Positions 1 to 5,940 of a stretch of 8,299 nucleotides of DNA are shown here, in pieces (position 1 is the stretch's first letter; every line of letters begins with the position of its first letter). Position numbers and translations under genes: made by a program. This DNA is from JBDTGE01 sp050742975 (GTDB lineage: Bacteria; Actinomycetota; Actinomycetes; Mycobacteriales; Jatrophihabitantaceae), in NCBI GenBank assembly GCA_050742975.1, contig JBOGDQ010000158.1, positions 1 to 8,299 on the forward strand. Reading direction: 5' to 3'. Below the pieces are notes generated by a model. It did not search any database. It was given only the letters and a program-made list of their open reading frames with translations, and was not told where the DNA came from.

Positions 1-105
1 GTCGAAGGCGTTCCGCCCGTACGCGACGGGATGTTGATCCCCGATCGCGCCGTGGGACACGGCTACACCCTGCATCCCGAGGCCGACCGTTGGCAGACCG
101 ACTAG
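1..105 (+). CDS. C-terminal end of a probable enolase-superfamily (mandelate racemase-like) enzyme, partial
   Basis: The first 34 codons are open from base 1 and end at TAG 103-105, so the 5' part lies outside the window. The visible tail reads PPVRDGMLIPDRAVGHGY and then LHPEADRW. A segment of the form P-x-V-x-DG-x-L-x-PD-x-x-GHG-x-x-L near the C-terminus is typical of the mandelate racemase/muconate lactonizing branch of the enolase superfamily, whose members abstract a proton alpha to a carboxylate (dehydratases, racemases, cycloisomerases). No catalytic residue is visible, because the metal ligands and general bases lie upstream, so the substrate cannot be named. The gene ends 15 bases before dps on the same strand and may share its transcript. 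The family call rests on a short tail only. Confidence 0.55.
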   Translation, partial: VEGVPPVRDGMLIPDRAVGHGYTLHPEADRWQTD

Positions 106-120
106 AGAGGCTGATCAGTA

Positions 121-693
121 ATGGCAACCGCACGCAAGAGTGCACGGCGATCGCTGTCCTTCACCGTCCCCGGCCTGTCGGACAAGGACGCGAAGGCAGT
201 CATCGCGCTGCTGCAGGATCGGTTGAACGCGCTGAACGACCTGGCCCTGACGCTCAAGCACATCCACTGGAACGTGGTCGGCCCGCACTTCATCGCGGTC
301 CACACCATGCTCGACCCGCAGGTCGATGCCGTCCGGCTGATGGTCGACGAGACGGCCGAGCGGATCGCGACCCTCGGCGGCTCCCCGACAGGCACTCCCG
401 GCGCGCTCGTGCGACAGCGCAGCTGGGACGACTACGACATCGGACGGGCCGACGCCATCGACCACATGGGTGCGCTGGACGTCGTCTACGCGGGAGTGAT
501 CGAGGCGCATCGGGACGCCATCGAGGCGACGGACGACCTCGACCTGGTCACGCAGGACATGCTGATCGGGCAGTCCGAGCAGCTCGAGCAGTTCCACTGG
601 TTCGTCCGGGCGCACCTGGAGAACTCGTCCGGCTCGCTCTCGACCGGCGGGGCGCGGACGGAGAAGGCGGCAGCGAGCCGTGCCCGCCGATGA
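121..693 (+). CDS. dps: Dps, DNA-binding ferritin-like protein from starved cells
   Basis: This 190-residue protein belongs to the Dps family: cytoplasmic dodecameric mini-ferritins that oxidise Fe(II) with peroxide, store the iron and shield DNA. The ferroxidase ligands are all present with the family spacing: His49 (in HIHWNVVG), His61, Asp65, Asp76 and Glu80. The body (FTVPGLSDK, TLKHIHWNVVGPHF, LDPQVDAVRLM, GSPTGTPGA, WFVRAHLE) closely resembles mycobacterial Dps as I remember it. Both ends are basic: about ten N-terminal residues with Lys and Arg (MATARKSARR) and a Lys/Arg-rich C-terminus (TEKAAASRARR). Such tails bind DNA in this family. The ATG is preceded by AGAGAGG at 104-110, a 10-base spacing. 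An 8-bp palindrome, CTGATCAG (111-118), lies between the two; no regulator is assigned to it. The 3' end overlaps the next gene by 14 bases. Confidence 0.96.
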   Translation: MATARKSARRSLSFTVPGLSDKDAKAVIALLQDRLNALNDLALTLKHIHWNVVGPHFIAVHTMLDPQVDAVRLMVDETAERIATLGGSPTGTPGALVRQRSWDDYDIGRADAIDHMGALDVVYAGVIEAHRDAIEATDDLDLVTQDMLIGQSEQLEQFHWFVRAHLENSSGSLSTGGARTEKAAASRARR

Positions 694-1372
694 CGGCAAG
701 CCGCGCGGGGTGCTGTTCGATGTAGACGGGACCCTCGTCGACACGCCGTACCTGCACGCGGTGTGCTGGTCCGAGGCACTGCGCCAGAACGGGCACGACG
801 TTCCGATGGCGACGGTGCACCGGGCCATCGGGATGGGTGGCGACGAGCTGCTCGACCACCTGATCGGACCCGACCGCGATCGGGGCCGGGACGACACGCT
901 CGACACTGCACACTTGACGCTCTACAAGCAGTTCTGGGGCCGGCTCAGCGCGCTACCGGGAGCGGGCGAGTTGGTCCGCGCCTGTGCCGCTCGGAGCCTG
1001 CGGGTGGTGCTGGCGTCGTCGGCGTCGCAGGAGGAGCTGGACGCGCTGCGGTCCGCGCTCGATGCCGACGACGCGATCGACACCGCGACCAGCTCGTCCG
1101 ACGCGGACTCGGGCAAGCCGGCGCCGGACATCCTGCAGGCCGCACTGGACCAGTCCGGCCTCGCTCCGGAGCGGTGCGTTTTCGTCGGCGACGCGGTATG
1201 GGACGGGCAGGCGGCCGCGCGGGCCGGCGTGGTGTTCGTCGGCGTCACCTGCGGCGGGACGAGCGAGGCCGAGCTGCGCGAGAACGGCGCGGTCGAGGTC
1301 TGGCGCGACCCGGCCGAGCTGCTGACGAACCTCGGCGCGAGCATGCTCGTCCGGATCGGTGAACCGACATGA
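680..1372 (+). CDS. HAD-superfamily hydrolase (phosphoglycolate phosphatase/beta-phosphoglucomutase-like)
   Basis: This 230-residue cytoplasmic protein has all four haloacid dehalogenase motifs. Motif I is FDVDGTLVDT, with nucleophile Asp14 and acid/base Asp16. Motif II is the Ser in LASSAS (about 113). Motif III is Lys146 in GKPAPD. Motif IV is GDAVWDG, with Asp171 and Asp175 as Mg ligands. Residues about 20-90 form a helical cap of the C1 type, as in phosphoglycolate phosphatases and beta-phosphoglucomutases. The family hydrolyses or transfers phosphate on small metabolites; the substrate cannot be read from sequence. The GTG at 680 was chosen because it sits just before motif I and overlaps the dps end by 14 bases; no ATG lies upstream of motif I in this frame. 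The stop overlaps the mrpE start as ATGA, so it appears to be in the same operon, although no functional link to the antiporter is obvious. Confidence 0.9.
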   Translation: MPADDGKPRGVLFDVDGTLVDTPYLHAVCWSEALRQNGHDVPMATVHRAIGMGGDELLDHLIGPDRDRGRDDTLDTAHLTLYKQFWGRLSALPGAGELVRACAARSLRVVLASSASQEELDALRSALDADDAIDTATSSSDADSGKPAPDILQAALDQSGLAPERCVFVGDAVWDGQAAARAGVVFVGVTCGGTSEAELRENGAVEVWRDPAELLTNLGASMLVRIGEPT

Positions 1373-1872
1373 TCACCCGGGTGGCGGCGCTGTTCGTCTG
1401 GGCGTACGCGACGTGGCTGCTGCTGACCTGGACGCTCACGTTCGAGCAGTTGGTCTTCGGCGGGCTGCTCGCGCTCGCCGTCGCGCTGGCCATGTCCCCG
1501 TTCGGCGAGGTAGCACCGCCCTGGCGACTGCTCGACCCGCGGGTGCTCGTCGCCGTGTGCGTGCTCGTCGCCGTCGCGCTCGGGAAGATCGTGCGCGCGA
1601 ACCTCGGGCTGGCGCGGCGGATCCTGTCCCCGAGCCGCCCGCTGGCCTCGGGCATGGTCGTGGTTCCGACGAGGATGCGTGGCGACGCCGGCATCGGTGG
1701 GGTGGGTCTGATCACCTCGCTGATCGTCGACAACCAGATCGTCGACGTCGACCGCGAGAAGCACGAGTTGCAGTACCACGCCGTCGACGTGCCGGAGGGA
1801 ACGCAGGCGAAGGTCGACGCGATCAACGGCCCGGTCGAGCAGCTGCTCGCGCCGATCTTGCGGCGGCCGTGA
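1369..1872 (+). CDS. mrpE: Na+/H+ antiporter subunit E (MrpE/MnhE/MbhA-like)
   Basis: This 167-residue membrane protein matches the MnhE family, a small accessory subunit of multisubunit cation/proton antiporters and of the antiporter half of membrane-bound hydrogenases. The first roughly 75 residues form hydrophobic segments (about 5-22, 26-43 and 58-76, the last followed by GKIVRANLGLARRIL). The rest is a soluble domain with LASGMVVVPTRM, then GLITSLIVDNQIVDVDRE and LQYHAVDVPEG. The pattern of a helix pair, IVRANL and then a beta-rich cytosolic end with a stretch like SLIVDNQIVDVD is typical of MnhE, where the usual text is close to TPGT, and here the threonines are altered. The ATG overlaps the HAD stop (ATGA, 1369-1372). 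The stop shares one base with the next ATG (TGATG), pointing to translational coupling. Length fits the family. Confidence 0.9.
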   Translation: MITRVAALFVWAYATWLLLTWTLTFEQLVFGGLLALAVALAMSPFGEVAPPWRLLDPRVLVAVCVLVAVALGKIVRANLGLARRILSPSRPLASGMVVVPTRMRGDAGIGGVGLITSLIVDNQIVDVDREKHELQYHAVDVPEGTQAKVDAINGPVEQLLAPILRRP

Positions 1873-2132
1873 TGCACGACGTTGCGATCGGCGTGTGCAT
1901 CGCGGAGGTCCTGATCGTCGGCCTGCTGCTGGTCCGGCTGGCGTTGGGCCCGTCGGTCGCCGACCGGATCGTCGCGCTCAACACGATCTCGACCCAGGCC
2001 GCGATCGCGACGCTGTTCTTCGCGCTGTTCGCCGATCGGACGATCTATCTCGACGTCGCGCTGTGGATGGTGTCCTTCAGTTACCTCGGCGCGCTGGTCT
2101 GGGCGCGCTACCTCGAACGGGGGCTGCTGTGA
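1872..2132 (+). CDS. mrpF: Na+/H+ antiporter subunit F (MrpF/MnhF/MbhB-like)
   Basis: This 86-residue protein has three predicted membrane helices (about 5-24, 34-54 and 60-79). The family signature RLALGPSVADRIVALNTIS lies at 22-40, with the conserved Pro27 and Asp31, and LDVAL follows at about 60-64. MrpF is a small hydrophobic subunit needed for assembly and cation/proton exchange in Mrp complexes. The start is the ATG at 1872, overlapping the mrpE stop by one base. The reading frame stays open much further upstream, but that part is a shadow of mrpE. A 55-base gap separates it from mrpG. Size and motif both fit the family well. Confidence 0.93.
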   Translation: MHDVAIGVCIAEVLIVGLLLVRLALGPSVADRIVALNTISTQAAIATLFFALFADRTIYLDVALWMVSFSYLGALVWARYLERGLL

Positions 2133-2173
2133 GAACACGCCGAGAGGTGCCTCCGCAGGCGCTGTGCAACTTC

Positions 2174-2179
2174 GAGGGG
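2174..2179 (+). promoter_or_regulatory. Ribosome binding site that decides the mrpG start
   Basis: GAGGGG stands 8 bases before the ATG at 2188. Two in-frame GTG codons lie further upstream (2164 and 2179). The first has no comparable purine run at the right distance, and the second overlaps this site. The ATG at 2188 is therefore preferred; it also begins directly before the first hydrophobic helix, as in other MrpG proteins. Confidence 0.7.
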
Positions 2180-2187
2180 TGCCCGGG

Positions 2188-2517
2188 ATGAGGGAGGCCG
2201 TCGTCATCGTCCTGGTGAGCATCGGCGTGTTCTTCTCGCTGACCGGTGCGATCGGCATCCTGCGCATGCCGGACGTCTACACGCGGATCCAGTGCTCGTC
2301 CAAGACGATCACCATGGGTGCCCTGCCGATGCTGATCGGGCTCGCCGTCGCGAAGGGGCCGCTGACCAGCTATGGCGGCCGGGCGCTGCTGGTCGCGTTC
2401 CTGCTGCTCGTCGTGAGCCCGGCGACCAGTCACGCGCTCGCGCGTGCGGCGTACAAGACCGACGTCCCGATGTGGAGCGGCGCGGTCGTGGACGAGCCTC
2501 GAGAGGACGAGTCGTGA
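2188..2517 (+). CDS. mrpG: Na+/H+ antiporter subunit G (MrpG/MnhG/MbhC-like)
   Basis: This 109-residue membrane protein has three hydrophobic helices (about 4-25, 40-58 and 64-82). The MnhG signature is the segment IGILRMPDVYTRIQCSSKT at about 22-40, followed by GALPMLIG. The usual family text is close to G-x-x-R-x-P-D-x-x-x-R-x-H-x-x-x-K, so the His is replaced by Gln here. SPATSHALARAAY at about 80-92 matches the conserved stretch near the third helix. MrpG is a small subunit of the cation/proton antiporter. The start at ATG 2188 rests on the GAGGGG site; a longer version from GTG 2164 would add eight residues. The stop overlaps the next gene as GTGA (2514-2517). Confidence 0.9.
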   Translation: MREAVVIVLVSIGVFFSLTGAIGILRMPDVYTRIQCSSKTITMGALPMLIGLAVAKGPLTSYGGRALLVAFLLLVVSPATSHALARAAYKTDVPMWSGAVVDEPREDES

Positions 2518-2798
2518 CAGCCTTCTGGGTGCTCGACTACCTCTGCCTCGCGCTGCTGCTGGCCAGCGCGGCGCTGGTCGTCCTACTGCACAATCTGAAC
2601 GGTGCGGTGATGGCGCTGTCCGCGGTGGGCACGATCCTCGCGCTGCTGTTCGTGGTTCTCGGCGCACCCGATCTCGCGCACTCCGAGATAGTCGTCGGCG
2701 CGATCGCCCTGCCCGTGCTCTACCTGATCGCGATCGGCAAGATCCGTTCCGACGTGCGTGACCGCGGCGAGCTGGGCGAGCAGAAGTCGAAGCGATGA
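2514..2798 (+). CDS. MbhD-like subunit (DUF4040), counterpart of part of the MrpA C-terminus
   Basis: This 94-residue protein has three hydrophobic helices (about 6-25, 30-50 and 57-75). The family mark is GAPDLAHSEIVVGAIALPVL at about 50-69, the local form of A-P-D-x-A-x-[TS]-E-x-x-x-G, with Asp53 and Glu58 inside the membrane region. In Bacillus-type Mrp this domain is the C-terminal end of the large MrpA; in archaeal membrane-bound hydrogenase it is the separate subunit MbhD. Here it is separate and sits in the MbhD position, between G and the MbhE-MrpB gene. The GTG at 2514 has GAGAGGA (2501-2507) 6 bases upstream and overlaps the mrpG stop. The end overlaps the next ATG as ATGA. The frame is open upstream, but that part is a shadow of mrpG. 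Confidence 0.88.
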   Translation: MTAFWVLDYLCLALLLASAALVVLLHNLNGAVMALSAVGTILALLFVVLGAPDLAHSEIVVGAIALPVLYLIAIGKIRSDVRDRGELGEQKSKR

Positions 2799-3748
2799 CC
2801 GAGCGCGCCGCGGTCGAGCACGCCCGGAACGAGCCGCACGCCGGCGACGAGTCGCACCGGCCGTGGCTGGCGTTCGTCCTGGTGACGGCGGTGGCTGCCG
2901 TGCTGGTGACCGGGTTCGTCGGGTTGCCGCGTGAGGGTGCCGCGCTGTCGGCGGTGGCTCGGCACGCGATGGAGATCGCGCTGCCGAAGTGGGGACAGAC
3001 CGAGGTGGTCAGCGAGATCGTCTACGGCTCGCGCGGCTTCGACACGTTCGGCGAGACGTTCCTGCTGCTCGCCGCGGTCGTCTCCGTCACGACGCTCGCC
3101 CGGCCTCGGGAGGCGCGCGGTGAATACGTCGGTGAGTCGAGCGCCGGGCGCGACGAGCAGACCCGGTACGACCCGGCCCCGGCCGGCGACGGGTCCGAGA
3201 AGGAGGCGCGGCGGGCCGAGCGCGAGGAGGCCGACGACGAGCGGACGGCCGCCCCGGACGCCGACCACGAACCGCTCGGGACGCGCGCGCCCGAGCGCGC
3301 GGCCGCGATGAGCGTGGTCGTGCGGGTGGGTGCGCGAACGGCGGCAGTGGTGCTGGCCGTCGCCTCGGTCTACCTGGCCGCGTGGGGCTACACGCCCGGG
3401 GGCGGCTTCCCCGGCGGCGCGGCGCTCGTTGGCGTGGTGATCCTGCTGTACGCGGCGCTCGGCCACAGAGCGGTACGCGGGGCGGTCCGGCCCGCCGTGC
3501 TGGAGCCGATCGAGCTGACCGGCGCGGCCGCGATCATCGCGATCGGCCTGCTCGGACTGCTGTGGCGCAACTCGATGTTCGCCAACTTTTTGACCCTGGC
3601 CGAGCCGGCGACGATCCGGGCCGGCGGGACGAACCAGCTGTACTCCGGCGCGGAGCTGATCGAGGTCGCCACCGGGCTCACGATCGCGATCTTCAGTCTG
3701 CTGGGCATGCGCCACGACTGGGCATCGGACGAGCAGGACGACGAATGA
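2795..3748 (+). CDS. mrpB: MbhE-MrpB fusion subunit of the cation/proton antiporter
   Basis: This 317-residue membrane protein joins two parts that are separate subunits in archaeal Mbh complexes. Residues about 24-103 resemble MbhE, which corresponds to another part of the MrpA C-terminus: a first helix (24-44), then TEVVSEIVYGSRGFDTFGET (69-88) running into a second helix (about 87-102). Residues about 104-172 form a hydrophilic linker very rich in Glu, Asp, Arg and Ala. Residues about 173-305 match MrpB/MnhB: a helix at 174-194, the signature GYTPGGGFPGGAA at 198-210, and helices at about 211-224, 240-257 and 285-303. MrpB family members are normally about 140 residues, so this one is twice the usual size. 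The start overlaps the previous stop as ATGA, and the end overlaps mrpC the same way. Confidence 0.88.
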   Translation: MTERAAVEHARNEPHAGDESHRPWLAFVLVTAVAAVLVTGFVGLPREGAALSAVARHAMEIALPKWGQTEVVSEIVYGSRGFDTFGETFLLLAAVVSVTTLARPREARGEYVGESSAGRDEQTRYDPAPAGDGSEKEARRAEREEADDERTAAPDADHEPLGTRAPERAAAMSVVVRVGARTAAVVLAVASVYLAAWGYTPGGGFPGGAALVGVVILLYAALGHRAVRGAVRPAVLEPIELTGAAAIIAIGLLGLLWRNSMFANFLTLAEPATIRAGGTNQLYSGAELIEVATGLTIAIFSLLGMRHDWASDEQDDE

Positions 3749-4113
3749 TCCTGGCCAACTACTTGGTCGCCGTTGCGCTGTTCTGCCTCGGCCTGTTCAC
3801 GGTCCTCGCCCGCCGCGATCTGATCAAGATCGTGATGGGGCTGTCCCTGATGGAGGCGTCCACCTACCTGCTGCTGGCCTCGATGGCGTACCGCCGCGGG
3901 TCGACGGCGCCGGTGCTGGTGAGCCCGCCGAAGGGGCAGACGGTCCAGCAGCTCGTGCACGGCAACGTCGCCGATCCGGTACTGCAGAACTTCTGCCTCA
4001 CCGCGATCGTCATCGGCGTGGCGGTGACGGCCGTCTTTCTCACCGTGGTGGTGCGTGCGGCCCAGCACTACCGCAGCGTCGACGCCGGTGACCTGACGGA
4101 GCTGCGCGGGTGA
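3745..4113 (+). CDS. mrpC: Na+/H+ antiporter subunit C (MrpC/MnhC/MbhG-like, NuoK homologue)
   Basis: This 122-residue protein has the three-helix NuoK/MnhC layout: helix 1 at about 3-21, helix 2 at about 26-48 (IVMGLSLMEASTYLLLASMA) and helix 3 at about 84-104. Before helix 3 stands ADPVLQNFCLTAIVIGVAVT, the local version of the DPLPQALVLTAIVI signature. Glu37 lies in helix 2 at a place where MrpC usually has an uncharged residue; this is noted without a functional claim. NuoK-like subunits take part in the lateral proton path of complex I and its relatives. The ATG overlaps the mrpB stop (ATGA, 3745-3748). The frame continues upstream only as a shadow of mrpB. A 60-base gap follows before mrpD. 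Confidence 0.92.
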   Translation: MILANYLVAVALFCLGLFTVLARRDLIKIVMGLSLMEASTYLLLASMAYRRGSTAPVLVSPPKGQTVQQLVHGNVADPVLQNFCLTAIVIGVAVTAVFLTVVVRAAQHYRSVDAGDLTELRG

Positions 4114-4162
4114 GTACCGGAGTAAACACTCATTTCCGCTTCGCGGCCATGCCGACCTGGTC

Positions 4163-4166
4163 AAGG
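4163..4166 (+). promoter_or_regulatory. Ribosome binding site of mrpD
   Basis: AAGG stands 7 bases before the GTG at 4174. No ATG, GTG or TTG occurs further upstream in this frame within the mrpC-mrpD gap, so this modest site supports GTG 4174 as the start of mrpD. Confidence 0.5.
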
Positions 4167-4173
4167 TAATCCG

Positions 4174-5916
4174 GTGAGCATCCAGGCGCTGCTGCCGTTG
4201 CCGGTGGTGATCCCGATCGGCGGCGCGGTTCTCAGCCCCCTGGCGACAAAGCTGAACCGGCGCCTGCCACTGGTGATCGGCATCGTCGCGATGCTCGGCT
4301 CGCTCGCGCTACTGGTCCCGATCGCGGCACGGGTGTACTCCGGCCACGGCCGCGTGATCTCGCACTTCTTCAGCAACGAGAGGCCGGTGAGCGGGCACGC
4401 GCTGGGTATCGCATTCGCCGCCGATCCGTTCGGTGTCGCGTTCGCGTGCCTGACCGCGGGGCTGGGCCTGCTGCTTCTCGTCTCGATGCTGTCCGAGCTC
4501 GGCGACATCGGCGCCCGCGAGCTCGGCGGACTGGCCTGCCTGGCACAGCTGCTGCTCGCCGCGTTGATCGGCGCTGCGCTGACCGCGGACACGATCAACC
4601 TCTTCGTCTGGTTCGAGGTCGCCGCGCTGGCCAGCTACGGCCTGACCGGGTTCTTCCTGGAGCAGCCGACCGCGCTGGAGGCCACGTTCAAGGCACTCGT
4701 GCTGACCAGCATCGGCGGCTTCGTGGTGTTCGTCGGGTCGGCGCTGCTCTATAGCAGTGACGGCGCTCTGAACTTCGGGCAGCTGCACGGTGTGCTGACG
4801 CACCAGCTGGGCCGGCCCGAGCTGCTCGCACTCGCGCTGCTGCTAGCCGGGTTCGCGACCAAGGCCGGACTCGTCCCGTTCCACGGCTGGCTGCCGGACG
4901 CGCACGCGCAGGGTCCGAGCGCGGTGTCGGCCATGTTCTCCGCCCTCATGGTCGATCTCGGCGTCGTGGCTATCGTGCGCATCTCGCTACAGGTGTACGG
5001 GCCGAGCGCGGGTCACCACCTGCTCGGGCTGCTGACCGGGCTGGGCATCGCGTCGGCCCTGCTCGGTGCTGCGATGGCCCTCGTGCAGGACAACCTGAAG
5101 CGGCTGCTGGCCTGGGACACCGTTTCCCAGATGGGCATCCTCGTCGTCGGCTTCGCCAGCGCGACCAAGGAGGGCGTGGCCGGGGCGACCTACCACCTGA
5201 TCAACCATGGGCTGTTCAAGGCCCTGCTGTTCCTGTGCGCCGGTGCGGTGGTGCACGCCACCGGGATCACCCGGCTGTCCGAGATGGGCGGCCTGGCCCG
5301 GCGTCGTCCGCTGCTGACCGCCGGATTCACCGTGGGCTCCCTGGCGATCGCCGGCGTCCCACCGCTGAACGGGTTCGCCTCGCTGGGCCTGATCCACGAG
5401 GGCATTAACGACGAGCCGTTCGTCCTGGTGCTCGCCCTGCTGGCCCAGGTGATCACGGTCGCCGCGCTGGCCCGCGCGGCCTACCTCGCGTTCTACCGGC
5501 GGCGGGAGGAGCGGTACGAGCACTTCGAGCCGTCCCGGCTGGGGATGCGCATCAGCCTGGTCGTCCTCGGCATCGGCTGCGTGGCGTTCGGTGCGCTGCC
5601 GAACCTGATCGTCGAGCACGTCGCGGCACCGGCGGCGTCGATCCTGCTGCATCCGGCTACCTACGCCGGAGGGGTTCTGAGCGGGACGGCCGACGTGCCG
5701 CGGCTGGACGTCACGTTCTCGTACGGGAACGTCGGTGACCTGGTGCTGGCTGCGGTCGAGGTGGTGCTCGGCCTGCTGCTCGCCGTCGCCTACCTACGGG
5801 TGGACGAGCCACGCGCGGTGACCTGGTTCCGCCGGCTGCACACCGGGTCGGTGAACGACTACGCCGCGTTCGCCTCCGCGGGGATCGTGCTGGCCGGGTT
5901 CGTGCTGCTGCAGTGA
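4174..5916 (+). CDS. mrpD: Large antiporter-like subunit D (MrpD/MnhD/MbhH, NuoN/NuoM family)
   Basis: This 580-residue polytopic membrane protein belongs to the proton-conducting antiporter-like family (NuoL/M/N, MrpA/D, HyfB, MbhH) and is the only large subunit of this cluster. Visible marks are Glu148 in NLFVWFEVAALASYG (helix 5), Lys230 in FATKAGLVPFHGWLPDAH (helix 7), VQDNLKRLLAWDTVSQMG at 304-321, HLINHGLFKALLFL at 341-354 with Lys349, and GVPPLNGF at 394-401. The PPLNGF wording resembles HyfB/HycC-type and Mbh-type subunits. Two positions that usually carry charge differ: Asp261 stands where helix 8 normally has Lys, and Leu404 stands where helix 12 normally has Lys or Glu. About 14 helices are expected, plus a C-terminal extension (about 500-580) with at least two more hydrophobic stretches. 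The GTG start has AAGG 7 bases upstream. The TGA abuts the stop of the convergent GH16 gene. Confidence 0.93.
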   Translation: MSIQALLPLPVVIPIGGAVLSPLATKLNRRLPLVIGIVAMLGSLALLVPIAARVYSGHGRVISHFFSNERPVSGHALGIAFAADPFGVAFACLTAGLGLLLLVSMLSELGDIGARELGGLACLAQLLLAALIGAALTADTINLFVWFEVAALASYGLTGFFLEQPTALEATFKALVLTSIGGFVVFVGSALLYSSDGALNFGQLHGVLTHQLGRPELLALALLLAGFATKAGLVPFHGWLPDAHAQGPSAVSAMFSALMVDLGVVAIVRISLQVYGPSAGHHLLGLLTGLGIASALLGAAMALVQDNLKRLLAWDTVSQMGILVVGFASATKEGVAGATYHLINHGLFKALLFLCAGAVVHATGITRLSEMGGLARRRPLLTAGFTVGSLAIAGVPPLNGFASLGLIHEGINDEPFVLVLALLAQVITVAALARAAYLAFYRRREERYEHFEPSRLGMRISLVVLGIGCVAFGALPNLIVEHVAAPAASILLHPATYAGGVLSGTADVPRLDVTFSYGNVGDLVLAAVEVVLGLLLAVAYLRVDEPRAVTWFRRLHTGSVNDYAAFASAGIVLAGFVLLQ

Positions 5917-5940
5917 CTACTTCCAGACGCGGACGTAGTC
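5915..5940. terminator. Hairpin across the abutting stop codons of mrpD and the GH16 gene
   Basis: GACTAC at 5915-5920 pairs with GTAGTC at 5935-5940. After one T-C mismatch, TCC at 5922-5924 pairs with GGA at 5931-5933, leaving a six-base loop (5925-5930). The stem is thus nine base pairs with one mismatch, plus a possible T-G pair outside. It covers the junction where both convergent genes end. No T-run follows on either side, so a classic intrinsic terminator is not shown. Part of it encodes the conserved C-terminal DYVRVWK of GH16, so it could be coincidental. Confidence 0.35.

Noticed and set aside
2720..3715. Long open frame on the minus strand, 331 codons
   Set aside because: It lies antisense to mrpB, is rich in Arg, Asp, Gln and His with no membrane or domain pattern, and is the usual shadow in GC-rich coding DNA.
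4132..4134. ATT as an upstream start for mrpD
   Set aside because: Although GGAG lies upstream, ATT starts are very rare and the GTG at 4174 fits the family N-terminus.
4149..4169. Six-codon frame as a leader peptide before mrpD
   Set aside because: It has no ribosome binding site of its own and no regulatory codon run; too little to annotate as a gene.
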